Assembly (NCBI GenBank): GCA_937919625.1
Contig: CALFRK010000047.1
Location: 62,001-126,000, forward strand
Direction: 5' to 3'
DNA from: an uncultured Ilumatobacter sp.
GTDB lineage: Bacteria; Actinomycetota; Acidimicrobiia; Acidimicrobiales; Ilumatobacteraceae
Length of the DNA: 64,000 nt
Shown here: piece after piece, positions 26,536 to 35,618 of the stretch
Position numbering within the stretch: the first letter of the stretch is position 1
Layout of the letters: every line of letters begins with the position of its first letter
Program-made: the position numbers and the translations under genes
Notes under the pieces: generated by a model
Databases searched by the model: none
Seen by the model: only the letters and a program-made list of their open reading frames with translations
Told to the model about the DNA's origin: nothing

Positions 26536-26562
26536 CACATACATACATACATACACACACAC
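26536..26562 (+). repeat. ACAT tetranucleotide and AC dinucleotide microsatellite
   Basis: Four ACAT-type units run into five AC units, 66-92 nt before the start of the second binding-protein gene. Such a simple AT-richer tract is out of place in this GC-rich window, and its length may vary by slippage. The remaining leader (26483-26627) shows a TTGACA at 26601-26606 that could be a -35 element, but no matching -10 is clear. Confidence 0.8.
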
Positions 26563-26627
26563 TCAGCCGGATCGACCTTCAGGGGCCGGGACTGGCAGCG
26601 TTGACAGACAACCTGAAAGGTATTGCA

Positions 26628-28298
26628 ATGAGAAACCACAAACGAAGTCGGTCGATTCTCGGCCTGTTCATGGCATTCGCGTTGGTCACGGCAGCATGCG
26701 GAGGCGACGATGATGAAGCCGCCGACGAGCCGGCCGCCGCCGACGAGCCGGCCGACGAGCCGGCCGCCGCCGACGAACCGGCCGATGAACCGGCCGATGA
26801 GCCGGCCGATGAACCGGCCGATGAACCGGCCGACGAGCCGGCCGAAGAGCCGGCCGACGAACCGGCCGCATCTGGCGGAGTACTGCGTGTCGGCTCGGTT
26901 GCTGACGTGCTCAACTTCGATCCGTTTGCACTGAACTTCGCACATTTCCCGACGATCATGGCGATGTACGACGCCCTGATTCGGTACGACGACGACCTCA
27001 ACGCCCTGCCGAGTTTGGCAACAGCGTGGGAGGTCGCCGACGACAATACTTCGGTCACGGCGACCTTGCGCGAGGGCGTCACATTCCATGACGGCGGTCC
27101 GGTCGATGCCGATGCAGTCGTCACGACCTACTTACGGGCGATGGATCCGGAAACCGGCAGCAATATGCTGGGTTTCAGTGTCGACATCGAAGCGGTGACG
27201 GCGGTTGACTCTGGCACGGTGCTGATTGAGTTCTTCCGAGCGTTACCGGATCTTGCGATCACCGACATCTTGCAGGCGATTTCGATCACCGACCCAGCAG
27301 GGATCGCTGATCTCCCGACGCGTGGATCCGGATCCGGACCGTTCAAGTTCGAATCATGGGATCCCGGCATCAAGGTGGTCTTGACCGCTAACGAGAATTA
27401 CTGGGGAACAGAAGGTCCCTACCTCGATGGCATCGAGTACCAGGTCTTTGGTGACGATGACGCGTTGTTGGCTGCCTACAACTCCGGTGCCATCGACGTT
27501 GCGTGGGACATCCCCAAAAAGGACGCCGCTGATCTCGATGCTGCGAACATCCTGCCCGGCTATCCCGGGTCGCTGACCTACGCCTTCCAGATCAACGCCA
27601 ACCGTCCACCGTTCGACAACCCGAACATGCGCCAGATGATGCAGGTCGCAGCAAACCGCCAAGGCATGCTGGACGCTGCTCTGTTCGGTCAGGGCGAAAC
27701 TTCGGTTTTGCCGTGGGCCAAGAGTTCACCGGCGTACGACGACTCGTTCAACGACACGTATGCGTTCGACCTCGATAAGGCCCAGGCGCTGTTCGATGCC
27801 GGGGTGGCCGAAGGTGCGCCAAGCTCAGCGATCATCAACGTGCCTAGCTCAAGGCCGCCGATGGTGCTGATGGCTCAGATCTTGCAGTCGGATCTTGCAA
27901 AGATTGGCTTCGATCTGCAAATAAACTCACTCGACGCAGCCGCCTTTGGTGAGTTCTATGTTGCCAAGGACTACGGAATCATCACGAACTTCAATGGCAA
28001 CCTGGCCAAGTACCCGACCAGAATGACGGGTAACTCGACGTTCCGACTCGAAGACAACCGTGGATGGCCGGATGGTTTGCCGCAGGTGTACGTCGATGCG
28101 GTCAACGCCGCTTCTTCGGCGCTCACGCCTGAGGATCAGGCCGCCGCATTCAAGGTGCTGCGTGAGGTGATGTTGGACCTCTCGTGGGTCGTCAACGTCG
28201 CCTACAACCAGGCCGTGAACGCCGTTGCCGACAACGTCGAGGGCTTGGACGTCACGATCGACACGATGTTGATCCTGGAGAACGTCAAACTGACGTAG
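26628..28298 (+). CDS. Family-5 solute-binding lipoprotein of the second importer
   Basis: 556 aa from ATG 26628, behind GAAAGG. The signal MRNHKRSRSILGLFMAFALV leads to lipobox TAAC with Cys24. Residues 31-81 are a DEPA repeat linker, then a SBP_bac_5 domain follows (GGVLRVGSVADVLNFDPF, LREGVTFHDGGPVDADAV, NRPPFDNPNMRQMMQVAANR). The N-terminal 30 residues nearly match those of the first binding protein, but the binding domains differ considerably, so the two importers probably take different ligands or size classes. Lipid-anchored and extracellular. Confidence 0.9.
   Translation: MRNHKRSRSILGLFMAFALVTAACGGDDDEAADEPAAADEPADEPAAADEPADEPADEPADEPADEPADEPAEEPADEPAASGGVLRVGSVADVLNFDPFALNFAHFPTIMAMYDALIRYDDDLNALPSLATAWEVADDNTSVTATLREGVTFHDGGPVDADAVVTTYLRAMDPETGSNMLGFSVDIEAVTAVDSGTVLIEFFRALPDLAITDILQAISITDPAGIADLPTRGSGSGPFKFESWDPGIKVVLTANENYWGTEGPYLDGIEYQVFGDDDALLAAYNSGAIDVAWDIPKKDAADLDAANILPGYPGSLTYAFQINANRPPFDNPNMRQMMQVAANRQGMLDAALFGQGETSVLPWAKSSPAYDDSFNDTYAFDLDKAQALFDAGVAEGAPSSAIINVPSSRPPMVLMAQILQSDLAKIGFDLQINSLDAAAFGEFYVAKDYGIITNFNGNLAKYPTRMTGNSTFRLEDNRGWPDGLPQVYVDAVNAASSALTPEDQAAAFKVLREVMLDLSWVVNVAYNQAVNAVADNVEGLDVTIDTMLILENVKLT
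26718..26870 (+). repeat. Tandem GCCGACGAGCCG-type repeat coding for a DEPA linker
   Basis: About eleven units of ADEP or AADEP are encoded, including a run of five identical-size 12-nt PADE units, at residues 31-81 of the second binding protein. It is longer than the linker of the first importer (residues 30-64). Confidence 0.85.
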
Positions 28299-28459
28299 CT
28301 CGAGTTACAGCCAACAACCCTGATATCTCATGGGGAAGGGTGGGCCGGTTCGTCGCTCCGATTTCGGAAGCAACGGACTGGCCCCACCTGTTGTCGTGCC
28401 AGTGTTGGTTGGACACGGTGGAATACGAACGTGCCGTCCAGACCAAGCGGAGCGCCCAA

Positions 28460-29902
28460 ATGTCAATGTCGAAGTCGCAGCCCAACATCTTGTTGATCAT
28501 GTCTGACCAGCACAATCCGAAGATCGCAGGATACGCAGGTAACGCGGTCGTCAGCACACCCCATCTCGATCGACTGGCGGGGGGAGGGACGTCGTTCTCG
28601 AACGCCTACTGTACGAGCCCGATCTGTGTTCCCGCCAGGGCCAGCATCGCAACCGGTCGCTACGTCCACGAGATCGACGCGTGGGATAACGCCGCGCCGT
28701 ATGTCGGCGATCAACCGAGTTGGGGGCACCACCTCAGCCGCGCCGGTTACCGGGTGACGACGATCGGCAAACTCCACTATCGAGACAGCGCTGACGATAC
28801 GGGATTCCCGGATCAGCGTTTGGCGATGCAGATCGCGGGTCGAGGCGATCTCCGTGGCATCGCCCAGCGACCGCAGGGCGGAGTACCGACGGTTCCAGGA
28901 TTTAACGCGATCCTCGATGCCGGCCCGGGTGAGACCGATTACACGCGTTACGACCGATCTGTGACCGGTGCTGCCGTACGGTTTCTCGAGGACGAGATCG
29001 ATCGACAGCCATGGGCGCTGATGGTGTCGTTCGTGGCACCACACTTCCCTTTGATCGCCCCCCACGAGTTCTTTGATCTGTACAGCGGTCTAGATCTCGA
29101 ATTGCCGTCGGATGTTCTCGGGGCGTGGGACCATCCAGCCGTGCACGTGTTTCGCAAGTCATTCGGAATCGCCAGGAAGTTTTCCGCGGACGAGCGGCGG
29201 AGAGCGCTCCGGGCCTATCTCGGGCTGTGCAGCTTCATGGATGCAAACGTGGGGGAGGTGCTCGCTGCCCTCAACTTGTCGGGGCATGCCGATGACACGC
29301 TGGTGATCTACACCTCGGATCATGGTGAGAGTGCCGGGGCACACGGTTTGTGGTTCAAGCATCTGATGAACGAGGAATCCGTTCGTGTGCCGCTGCTGCT
29401 CGCCGGACCCGGAGTCGCCCACGATGTGATCGATACACCGGTTTCACACATCGACCTGGTGCCGACCCTTCTCGCAGCAGCGCAGATCGAGCCGTCGGAT
29501 TCGGAGGTGTCATCTGGTATCTCGCTGCTCGATCACCGAGCACTCGAGACCTCGGATCGTGCGGTGTTCGCCGAGTATCACGCCAACGGATCGGTCGCCG
29601 CCAGCTTCATGTTGAGGTATGGCCGCTACAAGTACATCGAGTACATCGGTGAACGCCCACAGCTGTTCGATGTCGTCGTCGACCCTGCCGAGATGTTCGA
29701 CCTTTCACGTCACCCAGACCTGATCGGTGTCGTGGCCGATTGTGCGGAACGGCTGCGCCGGATCTGTGATCCGGTGGCGGTCGACGCGCGTGCAAAACTC
29801 GATCAGGCGCGACGGGTGCAAGAGGTCGGTGGTGTAGACGCGGCAGCTGACCACACCGTTGCGTACACACCCGTGCCGGGACCAGCTGAAGAGCTCGGGT
29901 GA
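28460..29902 (+). CDS. Sulfatase, type I (formylglycine), second copy, cytoplasmic
   Basis: 480 aa from ATG 28460 (ATG 28466 also possible); the frame back to 28184 lies inside the binding-protein gene and is not used. Metal Asp-Gln is in IMSDQHNPK, the formylglycine Cys in SPICVPARASIATGR, and YTSDHGESAGAHG supplies further metal ligands. No signal peptide, so it acts in the cytoplasm. It differs strongly from the first sulfatase, so a different ester position or substrate is likely. The stop overlaps the KDG-kinase start by 4 nt. A 161-nt gap before it holds no clear site. Confidence 0.85.
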   Translation: MSMSKSQPNILLIMSDQHNPKIAGYAGNAVVSTPHLDRLAGGGTSFSNAYCTSPICVPARASIATGRYVHEIDAWDNAAPYVGDQPSWGHHLSRAGYRVTTIGKLHYRDSADDTGFPDQRLAMQIAGRGDLRGIAQRPQGGVPTVPGFNAILDAGPGETDYTRYDRSVTGAAVRFLEDEIDRQPWALMVSFVAPHFPLIAPHEFFDLYSGLDLELPSDVLGAWDHPAVHVFRKSFGIARKFSADERRRALRAYLGLCSFMDANVGEVLAALNLSGHADDTLVIYTSDHGESAGAHGLWFKHLMNEESVRVPLLLAGPGVAHDVIDTPVSHIDLVPTLLAAAQIEPSDSEVSSGISLLDHRALETSDRAVFAEYHANGSVAASFMLRYGRYKYIEYIGERPQLFDVVVDPAEMFDLSRHPDLIGVVADCAERLRRICDPVAVDARAKLDQARRVQEVGGVDAAADHTVAYTPVPGPAEELG

Positions 29903-30897
29903 ACGAGATGGATCCAGCGGTCGGACACCACGGAGACACTCGGTTTGACATCGTCGGCTTGGGTGAGTCGATGCTGAGTCTGTTTCGTGACGACGTGACA
30001 CCTGGGTTCTCGTGGGACATTGCCGGTGCCGAGTCGAACGTGGCGCGGAACTGTGCTGCGCTGGGTCTACGGACCAGCTGGATCAGTCGGCTTGGCGCCG
30101 GGATCGCCGGATCACTGGTCCATGACGTCATTGCGGGAAGCGGCGTCGATACATCGGGCGTCGCTTTCTCGGAAGATGCGCCGACCGGACTGATGCTCAA
30201 AGGCCCGCCAGAGATGCAGCCCAGAGTGCAGTACTACCGTCGCTTCTCGGCGGCTTCGCAGATGTCACCGACGAATGTCGACGTTACAGGGTGTCTCGAC
30301 ACCATCGTCCTTCATCTGACCGGCATCACTTTGGCGTTGGCAGAGAGCTGCCGCGAACTCTTGATCTCGCTGCTCGACGCGCCGTCGCCCGCGCTTCGTT
30401 CCTTCGACCTCAACTGGCGCCCGGCCCTGTGGCCGTCGGTGATCCCTGGCGAGTTCTTGGCTGATGTGGCCAATCGGGCGGACATCGTCTTTGTCGGTTT
30501 GGACGAGGCCGAGGCCGTGTGGGGATTGTCGACCGCCACCGATGTTCGAGCGATGCTCGACCATCCAAGACACCTCGTGGTCAAAGACGGGGCTAATGGT
30601 GTCCATACGTTTTTCGACGGCACCGTTCATTTCGAGCCGGCGCTCAGGGGGACGGTCATCGATCCGATGGGTGCGGGTGATGCCTTCGCGGCGGGGTTCC
30701 TGTACGGAATCGTGAAGCATCCTGACGATATTCGACGCGGTCAACGACTCGGGCACATTGTCGCAATGAGCGCTGTGTCAAGCCCCAATGACGTCGGTCA
30801 TCTGCCGGACTGGAAGGCGATCGACCGGATGCTGGATGCCAACACACACGATTGGGACTCGCTGGTCTACGGCGACGCCATCCTTCGGGACTATTGA
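29899..30897 (+). CDS. kdgK: PfkB-family sugar kinase, probable 2-keto-3-deoxygluconate kinase
   Basis: 332 aa from GTG 29899 (overlapping the sulfatase stop as GTGA; ATG 29908 also possible). PfkB pattern: GLGESMLSLF at the first strand, GAESNVARNCAALGLRTSWI (PfkB signature 1), and DPMGAGDAFAAGF with the catalytic Asp and anion hole. The GAESNVA start wording resembles KdgK, which phosphorylates 2-keto-3-deoxygluconate. The next gene is a KDPG-type aldolase on the opposite strand, which supports the assignment; fructokinase-like specificity is the alternative. Confidence 0.75.
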   Translation: MNEMDPAVGHHGDTRFDIVGLGESMLSLFRDDVTPGFSWDIAGAESNVARNCAALGLRTSWISRLGAGIAGSLVHDVIAGSGVDTSGVAFSEDAPTGLMLKGPPEMQPRVQYYRRFSAASQMSPTNVDVTGCLDTIVLHLTGITLALAESCRELLISLLDAPSPALRSFDLNWRPALWPSVIPGEFLADVANRADIVFVGLDEAEAVWGLSTATDVRAMLDHPRHLVVKDGANGVHTFFDGTVHFEPALRGTVIDPMGAGDAFAAGFLYGIVKHPDDIRRGQRLGHIVAMSAVSSPNDVGHLPDWKAIDRMLDANTHDWDSLVYGDAILRDY

Positions 30898-30944
30898 GAA
30901 CTGTGTCTGCCGATTCGATCGATGCGACCGGACCGACCGCTGCC

Positions 30945-31607
30945 TCAAGGCGTGCGCCGGTTGATCCATCGCCGAAGGGCCTCCAGCCCTGATGGCTGTG
31001 TCAGTTCTCCGCCGATGCCGACAGTGAGTGCCCCTGCCGTGAGATACGCCTGAGCATTTTCGAAGTTCACTCCACCGGTGGGAATGAACTTCATCGTAGG
31101 AAAGGGTCCCGCCAGAGCCCGCAGATATGCAGGTCCACCGAGTTGGGCGGCGGGAAACAACTTGACCGCAGTGAGCCCGAGCGAAGCGGCCTGCTGCACT
31201 TCCGATGGGGTAGCAACGCCGGCTAGGATCGGGATGTGTGCATCGTCGGCGGCTGCGATCACTTCGGCGGAGAGCCCTGGCGACACCAGGAACTCGGCGC
31301 CGTCGTCGATCGCTCGTCGTGCCAACGCAGTCGAGATGATAGAGCCGGCACCGATCCGTTGGGGGCCCGTCGGCCAGTCCTGAATCGTCTGTCGCAATGC
31401 CAGTTCGCCCTGCTCGTCCTGAATCGTGACCTCGATGAATTGCACCCCGAGCGATCGCAATTCGAGCGCAATGGAAGTTGTCGCGTCGGGGGACAGACCC
31501 CGCAGGATGGCGATCATCGACGCATCGACGAGCGAGAGCTCGAAATCCGTCTGGATCGTTGCGTTCGCCGACCCGACACCATGGTGGCCGCCCTGGTTGT
31601 CCGACAT
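30945..31607 (-). CDS. KDPG/KHG-type aldolase
   Basis: 220 aa from ATG 31607 (MSDNQGG), behind GGGGGAA; the longer frame to 31685 has no support. TIM-barrel class I aldolase: AILRG, then FIEVTIQD with the acid-base Glu, GAGSI, the Schiff-base lysine in AVKLFPAAQLGG, and IPTGGVNFENA. It should split 2-keto-3-deoxy-6-phosphogluconate or a close relative to pyruvate and an aldehyde phosphate, accepting the kinase product. It is convergent with the kinase gene, 47 nt apart. Confidence 0.85.
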   Translation of the reverse strand: MSDNQGGHHGVGSANATIQTDFELSLVDASMIAILRGLSPDATTSIALELRSLGVQFIEVTIQDEQGELALRQTIQDWPTGPQRIGAGSIISTALARRAIDDGAEFLVSPGLSAEVIAAADDAHIPILAGVATPSEVQQAASLGLTAVKLFPAAQLGGPAYLRALAGPFPTMKFIPTGGVNFENAQAYLTAGALTVGIGGELTQPSGLEALRRWINRRTP

Positions 31608-31729
31608 TTCGCCGATTCCCCCTCGCTGTTCGGAGTAGTTTAGGTGGATCGTCACGTCGGACTGAGGGTGGGGTAGCAGATGCATGATCGCCGCGAATGG
31701 GTAACGGCTTGGAGCGTGGTGTCGTTCGT

Positions 31730-33187
31730 ATGATCGAACTGGCGATCCGTGATGGCTTGGTCGTCGATGGCTCCGGTGGCGCCCCTCGGGTTGCCGACAT
31801 CGGAATCGAGCGCGGTCGGCTCGTCGCAGTCGGCGACGTGGGCGCCGCCAAACTAAACCTCGATGCGGCGGGGCTGGTGGTGGCGCCGGGATTCGTCGAC
31901 GCTCACACCCACGACGACATGCAACTCAGGCGAGATCCGTTCAATCGCGAGAAGCTCCTGCAGGGTGTGACCACGGTGATCTGCGGTAACTGCGGTTTCA
32001 GCGCGTTCCCGCATCGCCCAGGGCAAACCTCGCCAGATCTTCTCTCGACCGACGGCCCCTGGGACTCGTTCAGCAGCTACGCCCGGACACTTCGTGCGCA
32101 AGGAATCGGTCCGAACATGGCAACGTTCGTCGGCCACAACACCGTCAGCCGTCATGCCGATCCGCAGGTTGATCGTCGGCCAGATCGACGGCGTCGAACA
32201 CAGATTGTCGATCGTGTCCGTCGATCGGTGGACGAGGGTGCGCTCGGTGTCTCGACTGGGTTGATCTACGAACCTGGCCGATCCTCCGTCGTCGAGGATT
32301 TGGTCGAGATCGCATCCGCCGCCGCCGAGAGCGGCGGGCTGTATTGCACCCATATGCGCGACGAGGGAGCTGGTTTGATCGACGCCATCGACGAGGCGTT
32401 GACCATCGCCCGCGAATCAGGGGCAGGGCTGCAGATCTCACATCTCAAGACGGTCGGTCGGGGCAACTGGGGTCTTGTGGCAACAGCCCTCGACCGGATC
32501 GACGAAGCGCATCAGGGGGGCCTCGACATCGGCTTCGACGTGTACCCGTACACGGCGGGATCGGGCCCGTTCGAGCAGTACTTCGATTCCGATCATGTCG
32601 ACGTTGCCCGACTCGAGTTCGTACAGATCGTCCACTGCCCCGACTTCCCTCACTTCCAGGGCCTCCGCGTGCCGGCGATCGCCGAGGTGGAGGGTTGCAG
32701 TGCAGAAGATGTTACGCGCCGTATCATCTCCGGCCCACGGGCGACAGAGACGGTTTGTGTCATCTTCGAGATCGACGAGAACGAGATGCGCACCGTGCTG
32801 GCACACCCGCGGGCGATGATCGGCAGTGACGGCATCCCGCAAGATGGTGGCGTCCCGCACCCGCGGCTGGTCGGAGCGTTTCCGCGGGTCTTGGGCCAAT
32901 ACGGGCGTGACGAGGGTCTGTTCGATCTATCAGCCGCCGTGAAGAAGATGACGTCGATTCCAGCCGACCGTTTCGGGCTCGCCGGCCGAGGTCGAATTCA
33001 GCCCGGCTACTGGGCCGACATCACGATCTTCGACCACTCCACCATCACGGATCGTGCGACCTATCAGGAACGTAACTCGCCTGAGGGGATTCGATGGGTG
33101 CTGGTCAACGGTGAGGTCGCAGTGACTCCGGACGGTCTCGGCAGCGCCCTCGCCGGTCGGGTACTGACCAGAGCCGGCGACCGTTGA
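31730..33187 (+). CDS. N-acyl-D-amino-acid deacylase (D-aminoacylase family), copy 2
   Basis: 485 aa from ATG 31730. It keeps the family metal site: FVDAHTHDDMQL (HxH), bridging Cys in VICGNCGFS, YCTHMRDEG, QISHLKTVG, and MIGSDGIPQDGG with the catalytic Asp. The His in THMRDE and SHLK is the classic D-aminoacylase wording, so this copy is the best candidate for a true N-acyl-D-amino-acid deacylase. Divergent from the aldolase gene with a 122-nt gap. The C-terminus ends in the usual DITIFDH beta strand. Confidence 0.88.
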   Translation: MIELAIRDGLVVDGSGGAPRVADIGIERGRLVAVGDVGAAKLNLDAAGLVVAPGFVDAHTHDDMQLRRDPFNREKLLQGVTTVICGNCGFSAFPHRPGQTSPDLLSTDGPWDSFSSYARTLRAQGIGPNMATFVGHNTVSRHADPQVDRRPDRRRRTQIVDRVRRSVDEGALGVSTGLIYEPGRSSVVEDLVEIASAAAESGGLYCTHMRDEGAGLIDAIDEALTIARESGAGLQISHLKTVGRGNWGLVATALDRIDEAHQGGLDIGFDVYPYTAGSGPFEQYFDSDHVDVARLEFVQIVHCPDFPHFQGLRVPAIAEVEGCSAEDVTRRIISGPRATETVCVIFEIDENEMRTVLAHPRAMIGSDGIPQDGGVPHPRLVGAFPRVLGQYGRDEGLFDLSAAVKKMTSIPADRFGLAGRGRIQPGYWADITIFDHSTITDRATYQERNSPEGIRWVLVNGEVAVTPDGLGSALAGRVLTRAGDR

Positions 33188-33213
33188 CGACAAGTAGCAT
33201 CAGACGCGACGTG

Positions 33214-34017
33214 TCACCAGATCGACCAACCGCCGTCGACAATTAGGTTGTGCCCCGTGATGAATCGCCCAGCATCGCTGGCCAACAGCAGCACGGCGCC
33301 GGCGAGGTCGTCGGGTTCCCCGATGATGCCGAGCGGATTACCGCGGCGGCCTCGCTCGACGAAGTCCGGGTTGGCGTTGTTCTTCGGGATGAAGCCAGGA
33401 CTGATGCAGTTGGCTCGAATACCCAACGGCCCGAGCTCGGCCGCGAGATTGCGAGTGAGGCCGATGATGCCCGCCTTCGCCGACTGATATGCGGGACCCG
33501 AGCGGTAGGCCATGTCGAGCCCTGCATACAGCCGTGGGTCGGACGCCACCGACCCCTGCATCGATGAGATCGCGATGATCGACCCGCCGATCTGAGCAGC
33601 GCGCATGGAACGCGCCGCAGCTTGTGCGCATGAGAACGTGCCGACGAGATGCGAATTGAGCGTGTCGAGAAACGTCTGGATCGGCTGGTCTGGAGGAAAC
33701 TGGTCCTCGGCAGACGCGCCGGCATTGCAGACCATGATCGACAGGTCTCCCAGTTCGGCGGCTACTTCAACGGTCGTCTGATCCACCTGGTCGGCATCGG
33801 TAATGTCCAACACCCGCGACGTGACATCGAGCCCGTCGGAACTCAATTCGGAGACGGCGTCGGCGAGCATCTCGGGGCGTCGTCCGGCGATGCACACGAG
33901 GGCGCCGTGTGTGGCGAGCGCTCTGGCCATGGCTTTGCCGAGGTGGGTTCCGCCTCCGGTGACGATCGCGCCGCGACCCGACAAATCGAACACGTTCCGG
34001 GGCGAGTTCAGCCACGC
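33214..34017 (-). CDS. SDR-family oxidoreductase (gluconate-dehydrogenase-like)
   Basis: 267 aa if GTG 34017 is the start; GTG 34068 is the other choice and would overlap the M81 gene more. The cofactor motif is TGGGTHLGKAMARAL (G-x3-G-x-G with Thr/His inside), NAG is in MVCNAGASAED, Ser is in AISSMQGS, and YQSAK is the catalytic Tyr-Lys. The end is IVDGGWSIW. This wording recalls the gluconate 5-dehydrogenase/deoxygluconate branch. It follows the M81 gene on the same strand and overlaps it, so they form one unit. Confidence 0.8.
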   Translation of the reverse strand, partial: AWLNSPRNVFDLSGRGAIVTGGGTHLGKAMARALATHGALVCIAGRRPEMLADAVSELSSDGLDVTSRVLDITDADQVDQTTVEVAAELGDLSIMVCNAGASAEDQFPPDQPIQTFLDTLNSHLVGTFSCAQAAARSMRAAQIGGSIIAISSMQGSVASDPRLYAGLDMAYRSGPAYQSAKAGIIGLTRNLAAELGPLGIRANCISPGFIPKNNANPDFVERGRRGNPLGIIGEPDDLAGAVLLLASDAGRFITGHNLIVDGGWSIW

Positions 34018-35483
34018 CACGTTGTGAGCGACTCCATCGGGAAGCACGGTCGCGGAATCCGCTGCCACGGCAAAGCGGTGATGTCGGATTGTGTCGGACC
34101 GGGGGTAGCAGCTCGGATCATCGTCGAGGTGAATGGGGCCATGTATTGAAAGTTGGAAGCGGTCTTCATGACAATCATCTGAAAGTCGGCGGGTTCTACT
34201 CCGACGTGGCGATACACAGCGGGGTGGATACCCGCTACGCCGGCATATTCGGTAACCAACAACGTCACCGGGCCGACTTCGAAGGCGACCGTTTTCCCCA
34301 TGTCGATCTCGGTCTCGGCATGATCGGAAAGCTCCACGACCCCACCGGAGACTGCTCGTACGACGCCGGTCACGGCGAGAGGACTAAAAAAGGGAGCCGA
34401 ACGGCCACCAAGTTCGAGTGTCACCGTGGCGCCGGCGCCGGCCTGCGCCAGCTGGCGAGAAGAGACAGGATCGATCATCGGAATCAGTGCCCGTCCGCGA
34501 ATACCGAGCCGCAAGATCGCCTCGAGTATGACCGTGCTGTCGCCTCCCGAGCCGCCCAGCACCGAGTCACCCGTGTCGCTGAGTATGACGAGTCCGTCGT
34601 TCGTCTGGTCGGCAGCGGTGACGGCTTGGTCGACGGGCAGACTTTCTGTGCGCTGGAACTCGGTCCTCATCGACCAAGCCAGTTCGGCCAACTCGTCGGC
34701 GAGGTTCTCGGCCAGTGACGGATCGTCATCTGTCACGACGATAATCGCCCACCCACCTTCGTCGGCATCGAGCCAGCACTGCATCGGGAACGGCGACACC
34801 GTCAACACCCGTGGATCCCTTTCCATCTCCCTTGCCCGGTCGAACAGGATCTTCATCGGGCCACCAGAGGTGAGGTATTGCTCTTGGTGGGTGAGCATCC
34901 GCAGTTTGCGCCAAGCGGTCGTGGGCTTGATATTGCCACCGAAGAGTTGCACGGCGTGCTCGGTCAGAGCCTGCGCGGTCTCGAACTGATCGTGGGGTTG
35001 GGTGCGGAATCCGACGATGACGTCTGAGTGGTCGATCATCTCCTGGGTCACGTTGGCATGGTGGTCGAGCATCAACGCCAACGGCAGCGATGGCCCGACG
35101 ACGTCGCGGGCGGTTCTCAGAAGAGCACCCTCCACATCATCGATCCCCTCGGCCGACGCTGCCCCATGCAGCAACATGACGAGTCCATCGAGGTGACCCG
35201 CGAGGTGGAGACCATCTCGCACCTTGTTGTCGAAGAACTCGAACGATTCCGATGAGAGCCGACCACCTGATCGGGCTGCCCCGCGGATGATCGGAACGGT
35301 CTCGACTTCCACCCCCGACGCCTGGATGCCGGCGAGATAGCCACCGACCGGACCGGCAGAGTGCAGACGTTCGAGGATCTCAAGGCCTTCGTAGATCCCG
35401 AACGACTCGAAGTCAGCGAGCGTGGTCAGCGTCGGGTTGAAGCTGCTGGTCTCCTGCGTGATCTGAATCAGTCCGATGCGCAT
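34008..35483 (-). CDS. M81-family metallopeptidase, MlrC-like, copy 1
   Basis: 491 aa from ATG 35483. MlrC is the zinc enzyme that finishes breakdown of linear microcystin; the wider family is common in gene sets for unusual amides. Seen here: IGLIQITQETSSFNP, the metal stretch LMLDHHANVTQEM, VMLLHGAASAEG, and the C-terminal domain with GDSVLGGSGGDSTVILEA. The frame is open to 35816, but homology starts at MRIGLIQ. The start codon abuts a tetranucleotide repeat. Cell location is cytoplasmic. A second copy is at 44300. Confidence 0.85.
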   Translation of the reverse strand: MRIGLIQITQETSSFNPTLTTLADFESFGIYEGLEILERLHSAGPVGGYLAGIQASGVEVETVPIIRGAARSGGRLSSESFEFFDNKVRDGLHLAGHLDGLVMLLHGAASAEGIDDVEGALLRTARDVVGPSLPLALMLDHHANVTQEMIDHSDVIVGFRTQPHDQFETAQALTEHAVQLFGGNIKPTTAWRKLRMLTHQEQYLTSGGPMKILFDRAREMERDPRVLTVSPFPMQCWLDADEGGWAIIVVTDDDPSLAENLADELAELAWSMRTEFQRTESLPVDQAVTAADQTNDGLVILSDTGDSVLGGSGGDSTVILEAILRLGIRGRALIPMIDPVSSRQLAQAGAGATVTLELGGRSAPFFSPLAVTGVVRAVSGGVVELSDHAETEIDMGKTVAFEVGPVTLLVTEYAGVAGIHPAVYRHVGVEPADFQMIVMKTASNFQYMAPFTSTMIRAATPGPTQSDITALPWQRIPRPCFPMESLTTWRG

Positions 35484-35506
35484 GTCTGTCTGTCTACCTG
35501 TCTGTT
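35483..35506 (-). repeat. Imperfect TGTC tetranucleotide repeat at the M81 start codon
   Basis: Six TGTC-like units (two changed to TACC and TGTT) start at the T of the ATG complement of the M81 gene and run upstream. The repeat occupies the place of the ribosome-binding site, and no good Shine-Dalgarno sequence is seen. Confidence 0.6.
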
Positions 35507-35618
35507 CGGTGCTTGGTCGGTGCCGCGGACGGGTCGACGTTTCGGCGCCGTTGACCGATTGTCGCCCCTGGTCGGCTTGACTCAGACTAGACTCGCTCGC
35601 TTGCGCGATAGTTATCGA

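Noticed and set aside
26536-26562. CRISPR-like repeat
   Set aside because: Units are 2-4 nt without spacers; it is a microsatellite. No CRISPR array was seen anywhere in the window.
26406-27089. Minus-strand open frame with repeated GRLVGRFIGR-like units
   Set aside because: Antisense of the second DEPA linker; no independent support.
35606-35617. Palindrome CGATAGTTATCG before an SDR start
   Set aside because: Only five paired bases; such short dyads are expected by chance. Kept only as a note with the gene.
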